Shown: positions 1-4,854, numbered from the stretch's first letter. The stretch: DNA of 6,358 nucleotides from Candidatus Methanoperedentaceae archaeon (GCA_014859785.1 JACUTP010000108.1:1-6358); one strand, 5' to 3'. Numbers and translations: made by a program. The notes: a model not told the origin generated them from the sequence alone.

Positions 1-133
1 ATTTTATGCCAGAATTCGCGCAAAATCAGAGATTTGCCCGAATTTTATTTGAAATCACAACCTGTGTTTTATGATGTATTTTTAGTACCAAATGGTCTAT
101 AGGTTGCATAGAGAGTAATATATTATAAATACA

Positions 134-149
134 GGTATATAAATATACC
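134..149. repeat. 16-bp inverted repeat with TATA-like centre
   Basis: GGTATAT, then AA, then ATATACC: two perfect 7-bp arms around a 2-bp centre. The centre reads as a TATA-like element on either strand, so it could be an operator over a promoter, but no credible gene starts within the next few hundred bases on either side inside the window. It could also be a chance palindrome in AT-rich DNA, although the GG/CC ends make that less likely. Confidence 0.4.
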
Positions 150-186
150 CAATTTAACTTAAATATTATTGATAAAATTAACTTTC

Positions 187-221
187 CGTAACGGGAAATA
201 TGAACGATAATTGCGTAACGG
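187..221 (+). repeat. First pair of CGTAACGG boxes, 27-bp spacing
   Basis: CGTAACGG occurs at 187-194 and again at 214-221 in the same orientation, start to start 27 bp. The first copy is preceded by C, giving CCGT-A-ACGG, a nearly perfect inverted repeat around a single base; the second is preceded by G. The same 8-mer and the same 27-bp spacing recur at 386-420. An 8-mer with five G or C repeated four times in 235 bp of DNA this AT-rich is not expected by chance. Likely protein-binding sites; the protein is unknown. Confidence 0.65.
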
Positions 222-244
222 TAATTCAAAGCAAAATAAAATTT

Positions 245-304
245 AAAATTGTTAAAATAATATTAAATCATATTATTAATTTATTTTTGCAAGTTAACAA
301 TTTT
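245..304. repeat. 11-bp inverted repeat in very AT-rich core
   Basis: AAAATTGTTAA at 245-255 is matched by its exact reverse complement TTAACAATTTT at 294-304, separated by 38 bp. It lies in the 222-385 segment, where I count about 21 G or C in 164 bases. Such a structure could form a cruciform, help DNA unwinding, or act as a long-spacer binding site. AT-rich sequence makes inverted repeats common, so the weight comes only from the internal G/C match and its position between the two box pairs. Confidence 0.4.
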
Positions 305-385
305 ATTAATTTAAATTATTTTAATATTATTGTATATAATCCAGGATATTAAAATTAATACGACGCATTTGTATAATTATAATTG

Positions 386-420
386 CGTAACGGGTTTTTA
401 AGAAATTAATCCCGTAACGG
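386..420 (+). repeat. Second pair of CGTAACGG boxes, 27-bp spacing
   Basis: CGTAACGG at 386-393 and 413-420, again 27 bp start to start and in the same orientation as the first pair 199 bp to the left. Here the first copy is preceded by G and the second by C, the mirror order of the first pair. The 15-mer ATAATTGCGTAACGG is shared exactly between 207-221 and 379-393. The pair lies 52 bp beyond the usp stop codon, in the expected 3' untranslated or terminator zone of the ars operon. Confidence 0.65.
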
Positions 421-471
421 ATAGTGGCTGCTTAAATGCCGTGATGGGTTATATATTCAACATTATCAAAA

Positions 472-1317
472 TTATTCATACGGGAAAAGTAATACAGGAA
501 TTTTTGATTGCCTTGCAATCGCATCAGCCGTACTTCCTATTAATATCCCTTTAACTGTTCCTGCACCGTGTTTGGATAATGTAATCAAAGACGCTCCTTC
601 TTTTTCCGCTGTTTCCATAATTTTTTTAGACGCTGTTCCCTCTTTTATGTGGGTTTTAACTCTATAACCAGAGCTGACAAAATCTTCCTTTAATAAATTC
701 AGTTTCTCTTCTGCTTCTCTCTTTGATTTTTCAAGTTCATCAACACTTTTGCTTTTTTCAATAACCGAAATAAATCTAATTTCTTCAATTACTTTTCCCA
801 CTTTTTTTATTTCTTCCGCTACTTTATACGATGATTCTGAAAAATCTATCGGAATAACTATTTTTTTAAATTTTTCTGCGCAGTATGCTTCACATTTTTC
901 ACTTTCAATATCTTTGAATTTTTCAATTAATATTGGAATTGTTGAAATTCTGATTGTATCAAAGGTTGTACTTCCTAAAAATAAACTTTTTATAATCCCA
1001 GCTCCGTGAGAAGCCATTAAAATAAGTGATACATTTTCTTCCTGTCCGGTTTTAACTATTTCCTCTACTGGAAAACCAGCCGGAACTTTTATACTGACGT
1101 TAAGTTCCATTTCTTCCAGCTGAATTTTGATTTCATTTAACTTATCTTCGTCATTTTTTTGGAAAATTTCAACATTTCCGCCTGCGGATTTTATATCAAC
1201 TACATGAATAATTATGACTTCTTTTAATCCTAAATTTATTAATTCGGGTACACAATTAAATAATAATTTTGAAGGAGTCGAGAAATCTGTGCATATTAAT
1301 ATTTTTTCAAACAACAT
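472..1317 (-). CDS. Tandem-domain universal stress protein (UspA family), last gene of the ars operon
   Basis: A 281-aa cytoplasmic protein made of two UspA folds in tandem (about residues 1-133 and 150-281). Each domain opens with the typical hydrophobic beta strand and Asp (KILICTDFS near 5-13, KIVIPIDFSES near 152-162). Each carries the C-terminal nucleotide-loop pattern: SHG then nine residues then GS in domain 1 (103-116), KHG then nine then GS in domain 2 (249-262). In both, the first Gly of the ATP-binding G-x2-G-x9-G-S/T motif known from MJ0577 is replaced (Ala102, Ser248), so ATP binding is possible but not assured. The linker holds C142-x3-C146. It starts 2 nt after the acr3 stop with AAGGAGG at 1327-1333 (minus) inside the acr3 end, so translation is probably coupled. 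Usp proteins are general stress factors; a role tied to arsenic is inferred from the operon only. Low G+C (16 to 24 of 60 in sampled lines). Confidence 0.9.
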   Translation of the reverse strand: MLFEKILICTDFSTPSKLLFNCVPELINLGLKEVIIIHVVDIKSAGGNVEIFQKNDEDKLNEIKIQLEEMELNVSIKVPAGFPVEEIVKTGQEENVSLILMASHGAGIIKSLFLGSTTFDTIRISTIPILIEKFKDIESEKCEAYCAEKFKKIVIPIDFSESSYKVAEEIKKVGKVIEEIRFISVIEKSKSVDELEKSKREAEEKLNLLKEDFVSSGYRVKTHIKEGTASKKIMETAEKEGASLITLSKHGAGTVKGILIGSTADAIARQSKIPVLLFPYE

Positions 1318-1319
1318 AA

Positions 1320-2387
1320 TTAATTTCCTCCTTGCTTGTCAGGCACAGGAAACCAGTGCCTTGTTTTGTTGGAAATTTTAACTAACCCAAGCATAACCGG
1401 AACTTCGACCAATACACCTATAACAGTAACCAATGCCGCACCTGATGTGAGACCGAAAAGCGAGATGGCAACAGCCACAGCAAGCTCAAAAAAATTGCTT
1501 GCCCCGATCATTCCCGCAGGCGAAGCTATATCATGGGATAACTTCCACTGCCTTGCCCATCCATATGCAATAAAAAAGATAAAAAATGTCTGGATAATCA
1601 ACGGTATAGCTATTAATACAATATGTATCGGATTATTTAAGATAACATCCCCCTGAAATGAAAACAGAAGAATCAATGTCAGCAAAAGACCGATAATCGT
1701 AATATTATCAAACTTTTTCAGGAAAACATTTTCAAAATATTCCAGACCTTTATTTTTAATAATATATTTTCTGGATAAATACCCGCCCGCTAACGGAATA
1801 ACAATGAACAGGATGACAGATAAAAGCAGTGTGTCATAAGGTACTAAAACATTGCTAACACCCAGTAAAATAATTACTATCGGTGCGAACGCCACCAGTA
1901 AAATCAGGTCATTGACAGCAACCTGTATTAAGGTGTAAGCCGGATTGCCTCTGGTCAAATGACTCCAGACAAAAACCATCGCCGTACACGGAGCAGCTCC
2001 TAATAAAACAGCTCCGGCTATATATTCCGTAGCCAAATCCGGTGAAATAAATTTACTGAAAATCACCGTAAAAAACAGCCATGCAAAGAAAAACATAGTA
2101 AAAGGCTTTATTAACCAGTTTGTTGAACACGTAATAACAAGACCTTTAGGCATCTTAAAAGCCTGGACAATGCTGTCAAAATCAATTTTCAGCATCATCG
2201 GGTAAATCATCATCCATATTAAAATCGCAACAGGAATGGATACATTTGCATATTCAAACTGAGCAAGTGTTTCAGGGAATATCGGCATTAGCTGTCCAAG
2301 CGCAACACCTGCAATAATACATACAGCTACCCATAGGGTTAAATATCTTTCAAAAAAACTTAATCCGTAGGTTGCTTTTTTTTGCAT
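1320..2387 (-). CDS. acr3: Acr3-family arsenite efflux permease
   Basis: Integral membrane carrier that exports As(III) (and often Sb(III)), driven by the proton-motive force. About ten hydrophobic segments are visible over 355 residues, the normal Acr3 size. Family hallmarks are present: the N-terminal LSFFERYLTLW, the conserved Cys in APCTAMVFVWS (C134 from the chosen start), SNFFELAVAVAI (297-308) and the conserved Glu in VLVEVPVML (E328). The Cys and Glu correspond to the residues shown to be essential in the Alkaliphilus Acr3. I chose ATG at 2385-2387, which gives a family-like N-terminus; an in-frame GTG at 2403-2405 would add MFIKNV. Neither start has a good Shine-Dalgarno. A TATA-like box at 2421-2427 would put transcription start near 2398, downstream of the GTG, which also favours the ATG. 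Sits between arsR and usp in one operon. This is Acr3 and not the unrelated ArsB family. Confidence 0.95.
   Translation of the reverse strand: MQKKATYGLSFFERYLTLWVAVCIIAGVALGQLMPIFPETLAQFEYANVSIPVAILIWMMIYPMMLKIDFDSIVQAFKMPKGLVITCSTNWLIKPFTMFFFAWLFFTVIFSKFISPDLATEYIAGAVLLGAAPCTAMVFVWSHLTRGNPAYTLIQVAVNDLILLVAFAPIVIILLGVSNVLVPYDTLLLSVILFIVIPLAGGYLSRKYIIKNKGLEYFENVFLKKFDNITIIGLLLTLILLFSFQGDVILNNPIHIVLIAIPLIIQTFFIFFIAYGWARQWKLSHDIASPAGMIGASNFFELAVAVAISLFGLTSGAALVTVIGVLVEVPVMLGLVKISNKTRHWFPVPDKQGGN
1327..1333 (-). promoter_or_regulatory. Shine-Dalgarno for usp, inside acr3
   Basis: Read on the minus strand this is AAGGAGG, with 9 nt between it and the usp ATG at 1315-1317. It encodes the last residues of Acr3. 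It fixes the usp start and, with the 2-nt gap between the genes, argues for translational coupling. It is the strongest ribosome binding site in the ars operon; arsR and acr3 show none. Confidence 0.8.
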
Positions 2388-2420
2388 AACATTCTTTATG
2401 AACACATCATCAATAAAACC

Positions 2421-2427
2421 GTATAAA
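2421..2427 (-). promoter_or_regulatory. Possible TATA box of an internal acr3 promoter
   Basis: TTTATAC on the minus strand, between the arsR stop and acr3. With the usual archaeal distance of about 25 nt, transcription would begin near 2398, giving a roughly 10-nt leader to the ATG at 2387. It abuts the 20-bp palindrome at 2430-2449, which would overlap the BRE position. Read-through from arsR is equally possible, so acr3 may have two sources of transcript. Confidence 0.4.
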
Positions 2428-2429
2428 TG

Positions 2430-2449
2430 ATTTCAAATTAATTTGAAAT
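2430..2449. promoter_or_regulatory. 20-bp perfect palindrome, probable ArsR operator
   Basis: ATTTCAAATTAATTTGAAAT is its own exact reverse complement. It overlaps the end of arsR (it encodes Phe-Lys-Leu-Ile-stop) and lies directly upstream of the possible TATA box of acr3. TTCAA/TTGAA half-sites arranged as an inverted repeat are typical of ArsR/SmtB-family operators. The absence of G/C in the stem core and of a following T-run on the minus strand argues against a terminator hairpin. The link to this ArsR is inferred from motif style and position. Confidence 0.6.
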
Positions 2450-2846
2450 ATCCGAATAAGGAAATCGTTTCCATCCCTTTTTGTGTGAGTGAATAAAACG
2501 AAAAACGAGAGCGTCTGTTCCTGCATATCATCCCCTGCCTGTTCAGGAAACCGAGATGGTATGAAATTGCAGATTTCTTGAGTTTCATTTTCCTTGACAT
2601 TTCATCAAGGCAGTGTTCCCGTGTTTTTAGCATTAACAGAATCTCAACCCGCACGGGGTTTGAAAGAAGCTTAAGGTTATTTGCGATGTCTTTTGATGCC
2701 TGTCTTAATGGCTCATGTTCATATTCGAGAGCAGAGAGCCATTTTTTCCTGAGTTTACTGTCGGCAGGACAGCACAACTGCGAGTCTTTTGAGGTGCATT
2801 TGCATTGTTTTATTTTTTCATTCCGGTTATTTTTATAATTGTTCAT
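2433..2846 (-). CDS. arsR: ArsR/SmtB-family transcriptional regulator with N-terminal cysteine cluster
   Basis: A 137-aa metalloid-responsive repressor, expected to bind operator DNA as a dimer and release it on As(III) binding, controlling acr3 and usp downstream. The winged helix-turn-helix covers about residues 52-130: LKLLSNPVRVEILLML (58-73), the recognition-helix region KKSAISYHLGFLNRQGMI (90-107), then the wing with SRFSFYSLT (113-121). The classical metal site ELCVC in the third helix is replaced by EHCLDEM, leaving one Cys (C79). Instead there is an N-terminal extension with C15, C17 and the pair C25-C26, plus C108. A Cys pair near the N-terminus working with one helix Cys from the other subunit is known from Corynebacterium ArsR proteins, so a three-Cys site of that kind is plausible here. 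No Shine-Dalgarno; a TATA-like box 24 nt upstream suggests a leaderless or nearly leaderless message. First gene of the operon, with 45 bp from its stop to the acr3 ATG. Confidence 0.9.
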   Translation of the reverse strand: MNNYKNNRNEKIKQCKCTSKDSQLCCPADSKLRKKWLSALEYEHEPLRQASKDIANNLKLLSNPVRVEILLMLKTREHCLDEMSRKMKLKKSAISYHLGFLNRQGMICRNRRSRFSFYSLTQKGMETISLFGYFKLI

Positions 2847-2861
2847 GTTATTTCTTGAACA
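2840..2861. promoter_or_regulatory. Inverted repeat over arsR start, possible autoregulatory operator
   Basis: TGTTCA at 2840-2845 and TGAACA at 2856-2861 are perfect 6-bp arms 10 bp apart. The repeat covers the arsR start codon and the predicted transcription start, just downstream of the TATA-like box. It shares the TTCA/TGAA half-sites with the palindrome at 2430-2449 (spacer 10 here, 8 there), suggesting that both bind the same regulator. Occupancy here would block RNA polymerase. Inferred from position and half-site similarity. Confidence 0.45.
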
Positions 2862-2864
2862 TCA

Positions 2865-2876
2865 TTAAATTTAAAG
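2865..2876 (-). promoter_or_regulatory. TATA-like box of arsR promoter
   Basis: CTTTAAATTTAA on the minus strand, centred about 24 nt upstream of the arsR ATG. This is the right distance for an archaeal promoter giving a leaderless transcript, in keeping with the missing Shine-Dalgarno. Confidence 0.5.
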
Positions 2877-2902
2877 ATACCCCTGATTGTTAGAACCCTG
2901 AT

Positions 2903-2929
2903 AAAAACCAGCTACCGACAGGTGCCTGT
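2903..2929 (-). terminator. Possible terminator after mmp8
   Basis: Downstream of the mmp8 stop on the minus strand there is ACAGG-CA-CCTGT (2918-2929), followed after about ten bases by TTTTT (2903-2907). Archaeal termination depends mainly on the T-tract, and this one is short, so the call is weak. It separates mmp8 from the arsR promoter, which begins about 25 bp further on. Confidence 0.3.
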
Positions 2930-2939
2930 TACAACAACA

Positions 2940-3788
2940 TCACCCAAGCGGCTGCGGCTGTTTGTGTTCAGGGAGAACGGGAAGCTTTGTGGTATTTACT
3001 AAAAGCAGCGATTCAATTTCCTTTGCTCGCTCAAGCAATAGCTCTTTTCCCTTCTCAGTTAGCGCAAACATGGGAACAGACGTGCCAGCCTGCACAAGCG
3101 GTTTAACAACATCCCTGACGGTACGGGAAGCACACCCTGTCACAATATCCATCAAACCCATTATCTCAGAAGCTTCGTTTTCCTTAATTCCAGTAAGATG
3201 CGCCCCGATTAGAACCAGGTTAATACCCTGCTCATTTTCAATATCACGAAGTTTCCCTGCCTCAAAAGGAGAAACAACACTAACCGCAATATCCATGTAG
3301 CCCATTTCACAGGCTTTCATTAGCCCCTTAATCTGGTCTATTGATGATGTTTCCTTATCAACCACAACACCGCCTGCTGCCTCGATATTGCGAAGCACCT
3401 CAGGGATTGGCTCTGTCTCCACAAGCCCTGACATCAGGGCACCCATGCCCTGGACAAGCCCGGGATTATCCGTAACCACCGTGCCTGCGCCGTCACAAAC
3501 CGTAACAGTGCAGTCAATAAGACCGCGCCGCAATGCTGTCATCATTATCTCACTTGCACCGAAATTGACAAACACGCCATGGTCAAAACGTCTCTCCGAA
3601 GTGAACATCCCGAGTTCCCGTATCCTGTACTCCATGTTCTTTTTAGCTTCATCTGACGTCAGTCTGGAAACACCTGCGACCTTACTGAACACAGGACACC
3701 AGTCAGCAGCAGGCTTGCCCACCTCAACAACCCTCCCGTCCTTCACGACAACTCGTGTTTTCCCGAAAAGTTCCATTACATGGGGCAT
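2940..3788 (-). CDS. mmp8: Methanogenesis marker protein 8 (DUF2099)
   Basis: A 282-aa soluble protein of the methanogenesis marker 8 family (DUF2099), which is found almost only in archaea with methyl-coenzyme M reductase; its biochemical role is not established to my knowledge. I recognise it from MELFGKTRVVVKDGRVVEVG near the N-terminus, DWCPVF (29-34), the central VCDGAGTVVTDNPGLVQGMG (97-116) and TGCASRTVRDVV (217-228). Cysteines are at 31, 93, 98, 160 and 219; conserved ones could hold a metal or a cluster, but that is a guess. Start: ATG at 3786-3788 has GGTGAT (3793-3798, minus) 4 nt upstream and begins 1 nt after the TGA of the preceding gene. The longer frame to 3818 would overlap that gene by 29 bp and add residues not typical of the family. 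It is the second gene of a two-gene operon and probably translationally coupled to the first. Confidence 0.9.
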   Translation of the reverse strand: MPHVMELFGKTRVVVKDGRVVEVGKPAADWCPVFSKVAGVSRLTSDEAKKNMEYRIRELGMFTSERRFDHGVFVNFGASEIMMTALRRGLIDCTVTVCDGAGTVVTDNPGLVQGMGALMSGLVETEPIPEVLRNIEAAGGVVVDKETSSIDQIKGLMKACEMGYMDIAVSVVSPFEAGKLRDIENEQGINLVLIGAHLTGIKENEASEIMGLMDIVTGCASRTVRDVVKPLVQAGTSVPMFALTEKGKELLLERAKEIESLLLVNTTKLPVLPEHKQPQPLG

Positions 3789-3789
3789 A

Positions 3790-4128
3790 TCAATCACCAA
3801 CAAACGTATACAATTCAAGCAATTCCGCAGCCTTTACCTTTGATAGTTTCATTCCAACAACATCAACAAGAACATCCACATGCTCCTTTTTTACGCAGTG
3901 GAGGCTCTCCATTCCCTCAAGTATTAGACTGACAAGATACTCCAGGTCGCTACCTGAAAGTTTCATGAGCCTCTCCCTGAAATCCTCTGATGATGTCGAG
4001 AAATGCATGGATAAAGGGGGAAGCACAGACCTGAACCTGTGTCCTGCATGGATACACGTCGGGTCAACCATTTCAGGCACAAGCTTTTTCAGGATTCTGG
4101 TATCTTCAGGACTGAGTTTCCTTGCCAT
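3790..4128 (-). CDS. Uncharacterised 112-aa Cys/His-containing protein, operon partner of mmp8
   Basis: I do not recognise a named family. The protein is small, soluble and mostly helical by composition, with no signal peptide or membrane segment. Two patches stand out: DPTCIHAGHRFRSVLPPLSMHF (22-43), with C25, H27, H30 and H42, and ESLHCVKKEH (74-83), with H77, C78 and H83; together they could bind a metal. The N-terminus (LSPEDTRILKKLVPEMVDP) and the region FRERLMKLSGSDLEYLVSLILEGMESL look like helical packing segments. The ATG at 4126-4128 has a TATA-like box about 24-27 nt upstream and no Shine-Dalgarno, so it is probably leaderless. Its TGA is followed 1 nt later by the mmp8 start, and its last codons contain the mmp8 ribosome binding site. 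That tight coupling suggests a shared function with Mmp8, perhaps as partner or assembly factor; this is inference. Its composition matches mmp8 and aksA, not the ars operon. Confidence 0.85.
   Translation of the reverse strand: MARKLSPEDTRILKKLVPEMVDPTCIHAGHRFRSVLPPLSMHFSTSSEDFRERLMKLSGSDLEYLVSLILEGMESLHCVKKEHVDVLVDVVGMKLSKVKAAELLELYTFVGD
3793..3798 (-). promoter_or_regulatory. Shine-Dalgarno deciding the mmp8 start
   Basis: GGTGAT on the minus strand matches the archaeal 16S 3' end complement (core GGAGGTGAT) and lies 4 nt before the ATG at 3788. It overlaps the last codons (Gly-Asp) of the upstream gene. It supports the shorter mmp8 start over the in-frame ATG at 3818. Confidence 0.7.
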
Positions 4129-4150
4129 CAGTCACATATTTACCCTGCAT

Positions 4151-4158
4151 CTTATAAG
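4151..4158 (-). promoter_or_regulatory. TATA-like box for the 112-aa gene and mmp8
   Basis: CTTATAAG on the minus strand, centred about 26 nt upstream of the ATG at 4128. The preceding GGAACC is a plausible BRE. The distance fits a leaderless message. It is divergent from the promoter at 4205-4216. Confidence 0.5.
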
Positions 4159-4204
4159 GGTTCCCATAGCGAAATGGTGGACGTTTTCCAGCATTCCTGA
4201 AACG

Positions 4205-4216
4205 TTATATATATAT
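4205..4216 (+). promoter_or_regulatory. TATA box of the 105-aa membrane protein gene
   Basis: TTATATATATAT, a strong archaeal TATA-like element. Transcription would start near 4236, leaving a short leader that includes AAGGTGG at 4241-4247, a Shine-Dalgarno 6 nt before the ATG at 4254. Confidence 0.6.
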
Positions 4217-4253
4217 GAGTTAGTATCATAGTAGGGAACTAAGGTGGACACGA

Positions 4254-4571
4254 ATGGAACAAAAAGATATTGGGCTTGCAATTGTCATGATAATGTCCTC
4301 TCTTGTATTGACATACAGGTGGCTTGAACGCCTTGGTGGCTCTGACATTATTATTGTAATTTCAGCAATGATCCTGATAGGCTCGCTTGCAACAATGATA
4401 CTCTTTGTTGATATGAGAATCAGGGAACTTGAGACGGTTATAGAATCAAAGGAAAGGTCCCTCAGGATAAACATTCTGGGTGTTGAAGAGAACCTTGAGA
4501 AAAGGATAGATAATTTTACACAGAAAACAAACGAAAAATTAGGTGATTTCTCTAAGAAGTTTTACCGCTGA
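4254..4571 (+). CDS. Small membrane protein, two transmembrane helices plus coiled-coil tail
   Basis: A 105-aa protein of no family I can name. Two hydrophobic segments are clear: about residues 7-20 (GLAIVMIMSSLVLT) and 31-52 (rich in Ile, Val, Leu and Met), joined by a short loop YRWLERLGGS. From about residue 55 to the end the sequence is highly charged with heptad-like spacing (MRIRELETVIESKERSLR, then VEENLEKRIDNFTQKTNEKL), indicating a coiled coil. With the short N-terminus the predicted form is a helical hairpin, with both ends probably cytoplasmic. The start is well supported by AAGGTGG 6 nt upstream and a TATA box at 4205-4216. Its last 20 bp overlap the end of the convergent gene on the minus strand. 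It could be a scaffold or anchor; no catalytic motif is visible. Confidence 0.8.
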   Translation: MEQKDIGLAIVMIMSSLVLTYRWLERLGGSDIIIVISAMILIGSLATMILFVDMRIRELETVIESKERSLRINILGVEENLEKRIDNFTQKTNEKLGDFSKKFYR

Positions 4572-4854
4572 ATGCGTCTTTTACCATAGCCGTTATTTCC
4601 CCCATTACGTTTTCAGCTTCAGTTGTATCGTGGATTCTCCTTATATCCACACGCCCGCTCTGGTACATCATAACACTCCTGCCATCCTTTTCATATCTGG
4701 TAATGCCGAGTTTTACAGAGCATTTCAAATCCTTAACACCAGCACGCTTTAAAATTTCACACAGTTTATTGATATCCAGTTTCCTGCCCAGGTGGCATTC
4801 TGCGATATAACGGGATGGGTCTTCAACGCATGGGCGGGATAACCGGATTTCCAT
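4552..4854 (-). CDS. Uncharacterised 100-aa conserved-looking protein
   Basis: I cannot assign a family with certainty. The protein looks like a compact alpha/beta domain: an N-terminal strand MEIRLSRPCVEDPSRYIAEC, a helix LDINKLCEILKRAG (26-39), two strands (LKCSVKLGITRYEKDG, then RSVMMYQSGRVDIRRI) and a final helix EAENVMGEITAMVKDAF (79-95). The RPC-x-DPS start, the DGR-x-V-x2-Y-x-SGRV-x-IRR centre and the EA-rich last helix resemble, from memory, a small domain seen near iron-sulfur proteins in archaea, but I would not name it on that. Cysteines at 9, 20, 32 and 45. The ATG has no Shine-Dalgarno; a TATA-like TTCATATAC at 4877-4885 (minus) is centred 27 nt upstream, consistent with a leaderless transcript. 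Its end overlaps the 105-aa gene tail to tail by 20 bp. Confidence 0.8.
   Translation of the reverse strand: MEIRLSRPCVEDPSRYIAECHLGRKLDINKLCEILKRAGVKDLKCSVKLGITRYEKDGRSVMMYQSGRVDIRRIHDTTEAENVMGEITAMVKDAFSGKTS

Larger units (their letters stand above)
1..471. other. AT-rich gene-free region downstream of the ars operon
   Basis: This stretch lies beyond the 3' end of the minus-strand ars operon and shows no gene I can defend. The only notable open frame (26-229, minus, 67 aa) has an amino-acid mix expected from translating AT-rich DNA (Ile, Tyr, Asn, Lys, Leu), no recognisable domain and no ribosome binding site. What it does hold is non-coding structure: a 16-bp inverted repeat at 134-149, two pairs of CGTAACGG boxes at 187-221 and 386-420, and between them a core (222-385) of roughly 13% G+C with an 11-bp inverted repeat. 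It could be an intergenic regulatory region, the edge of an acquired island, or an origin- or partition-like site; the sequence alone does not decide. Confidence 0.6.

Noticed and set aside
26..229. 67-aa open frame on the minus strand
   Set aside because: Composition is what AT-rich DNA gives in any frame, there is no ribosome binding site or domain, and it runs through the repeat boxes at 187-221.
187..420. CGTAACGG pairs as a small or decayed CRISPR array
   Set aside because: The repeat unit is only 8-9 bp, the pairs are 199 bp apart, spacers do not have array-like regularity, and no cas gene is in the window.
3388..4231. Long plus-strand open frames (151 and 158 aa) opposite mmp8 and the 112-aa gene
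   Set aside because: They are antisense shadows of well-supported coding genes, with Ser/Thr/Pro-rich translations and no start signals.
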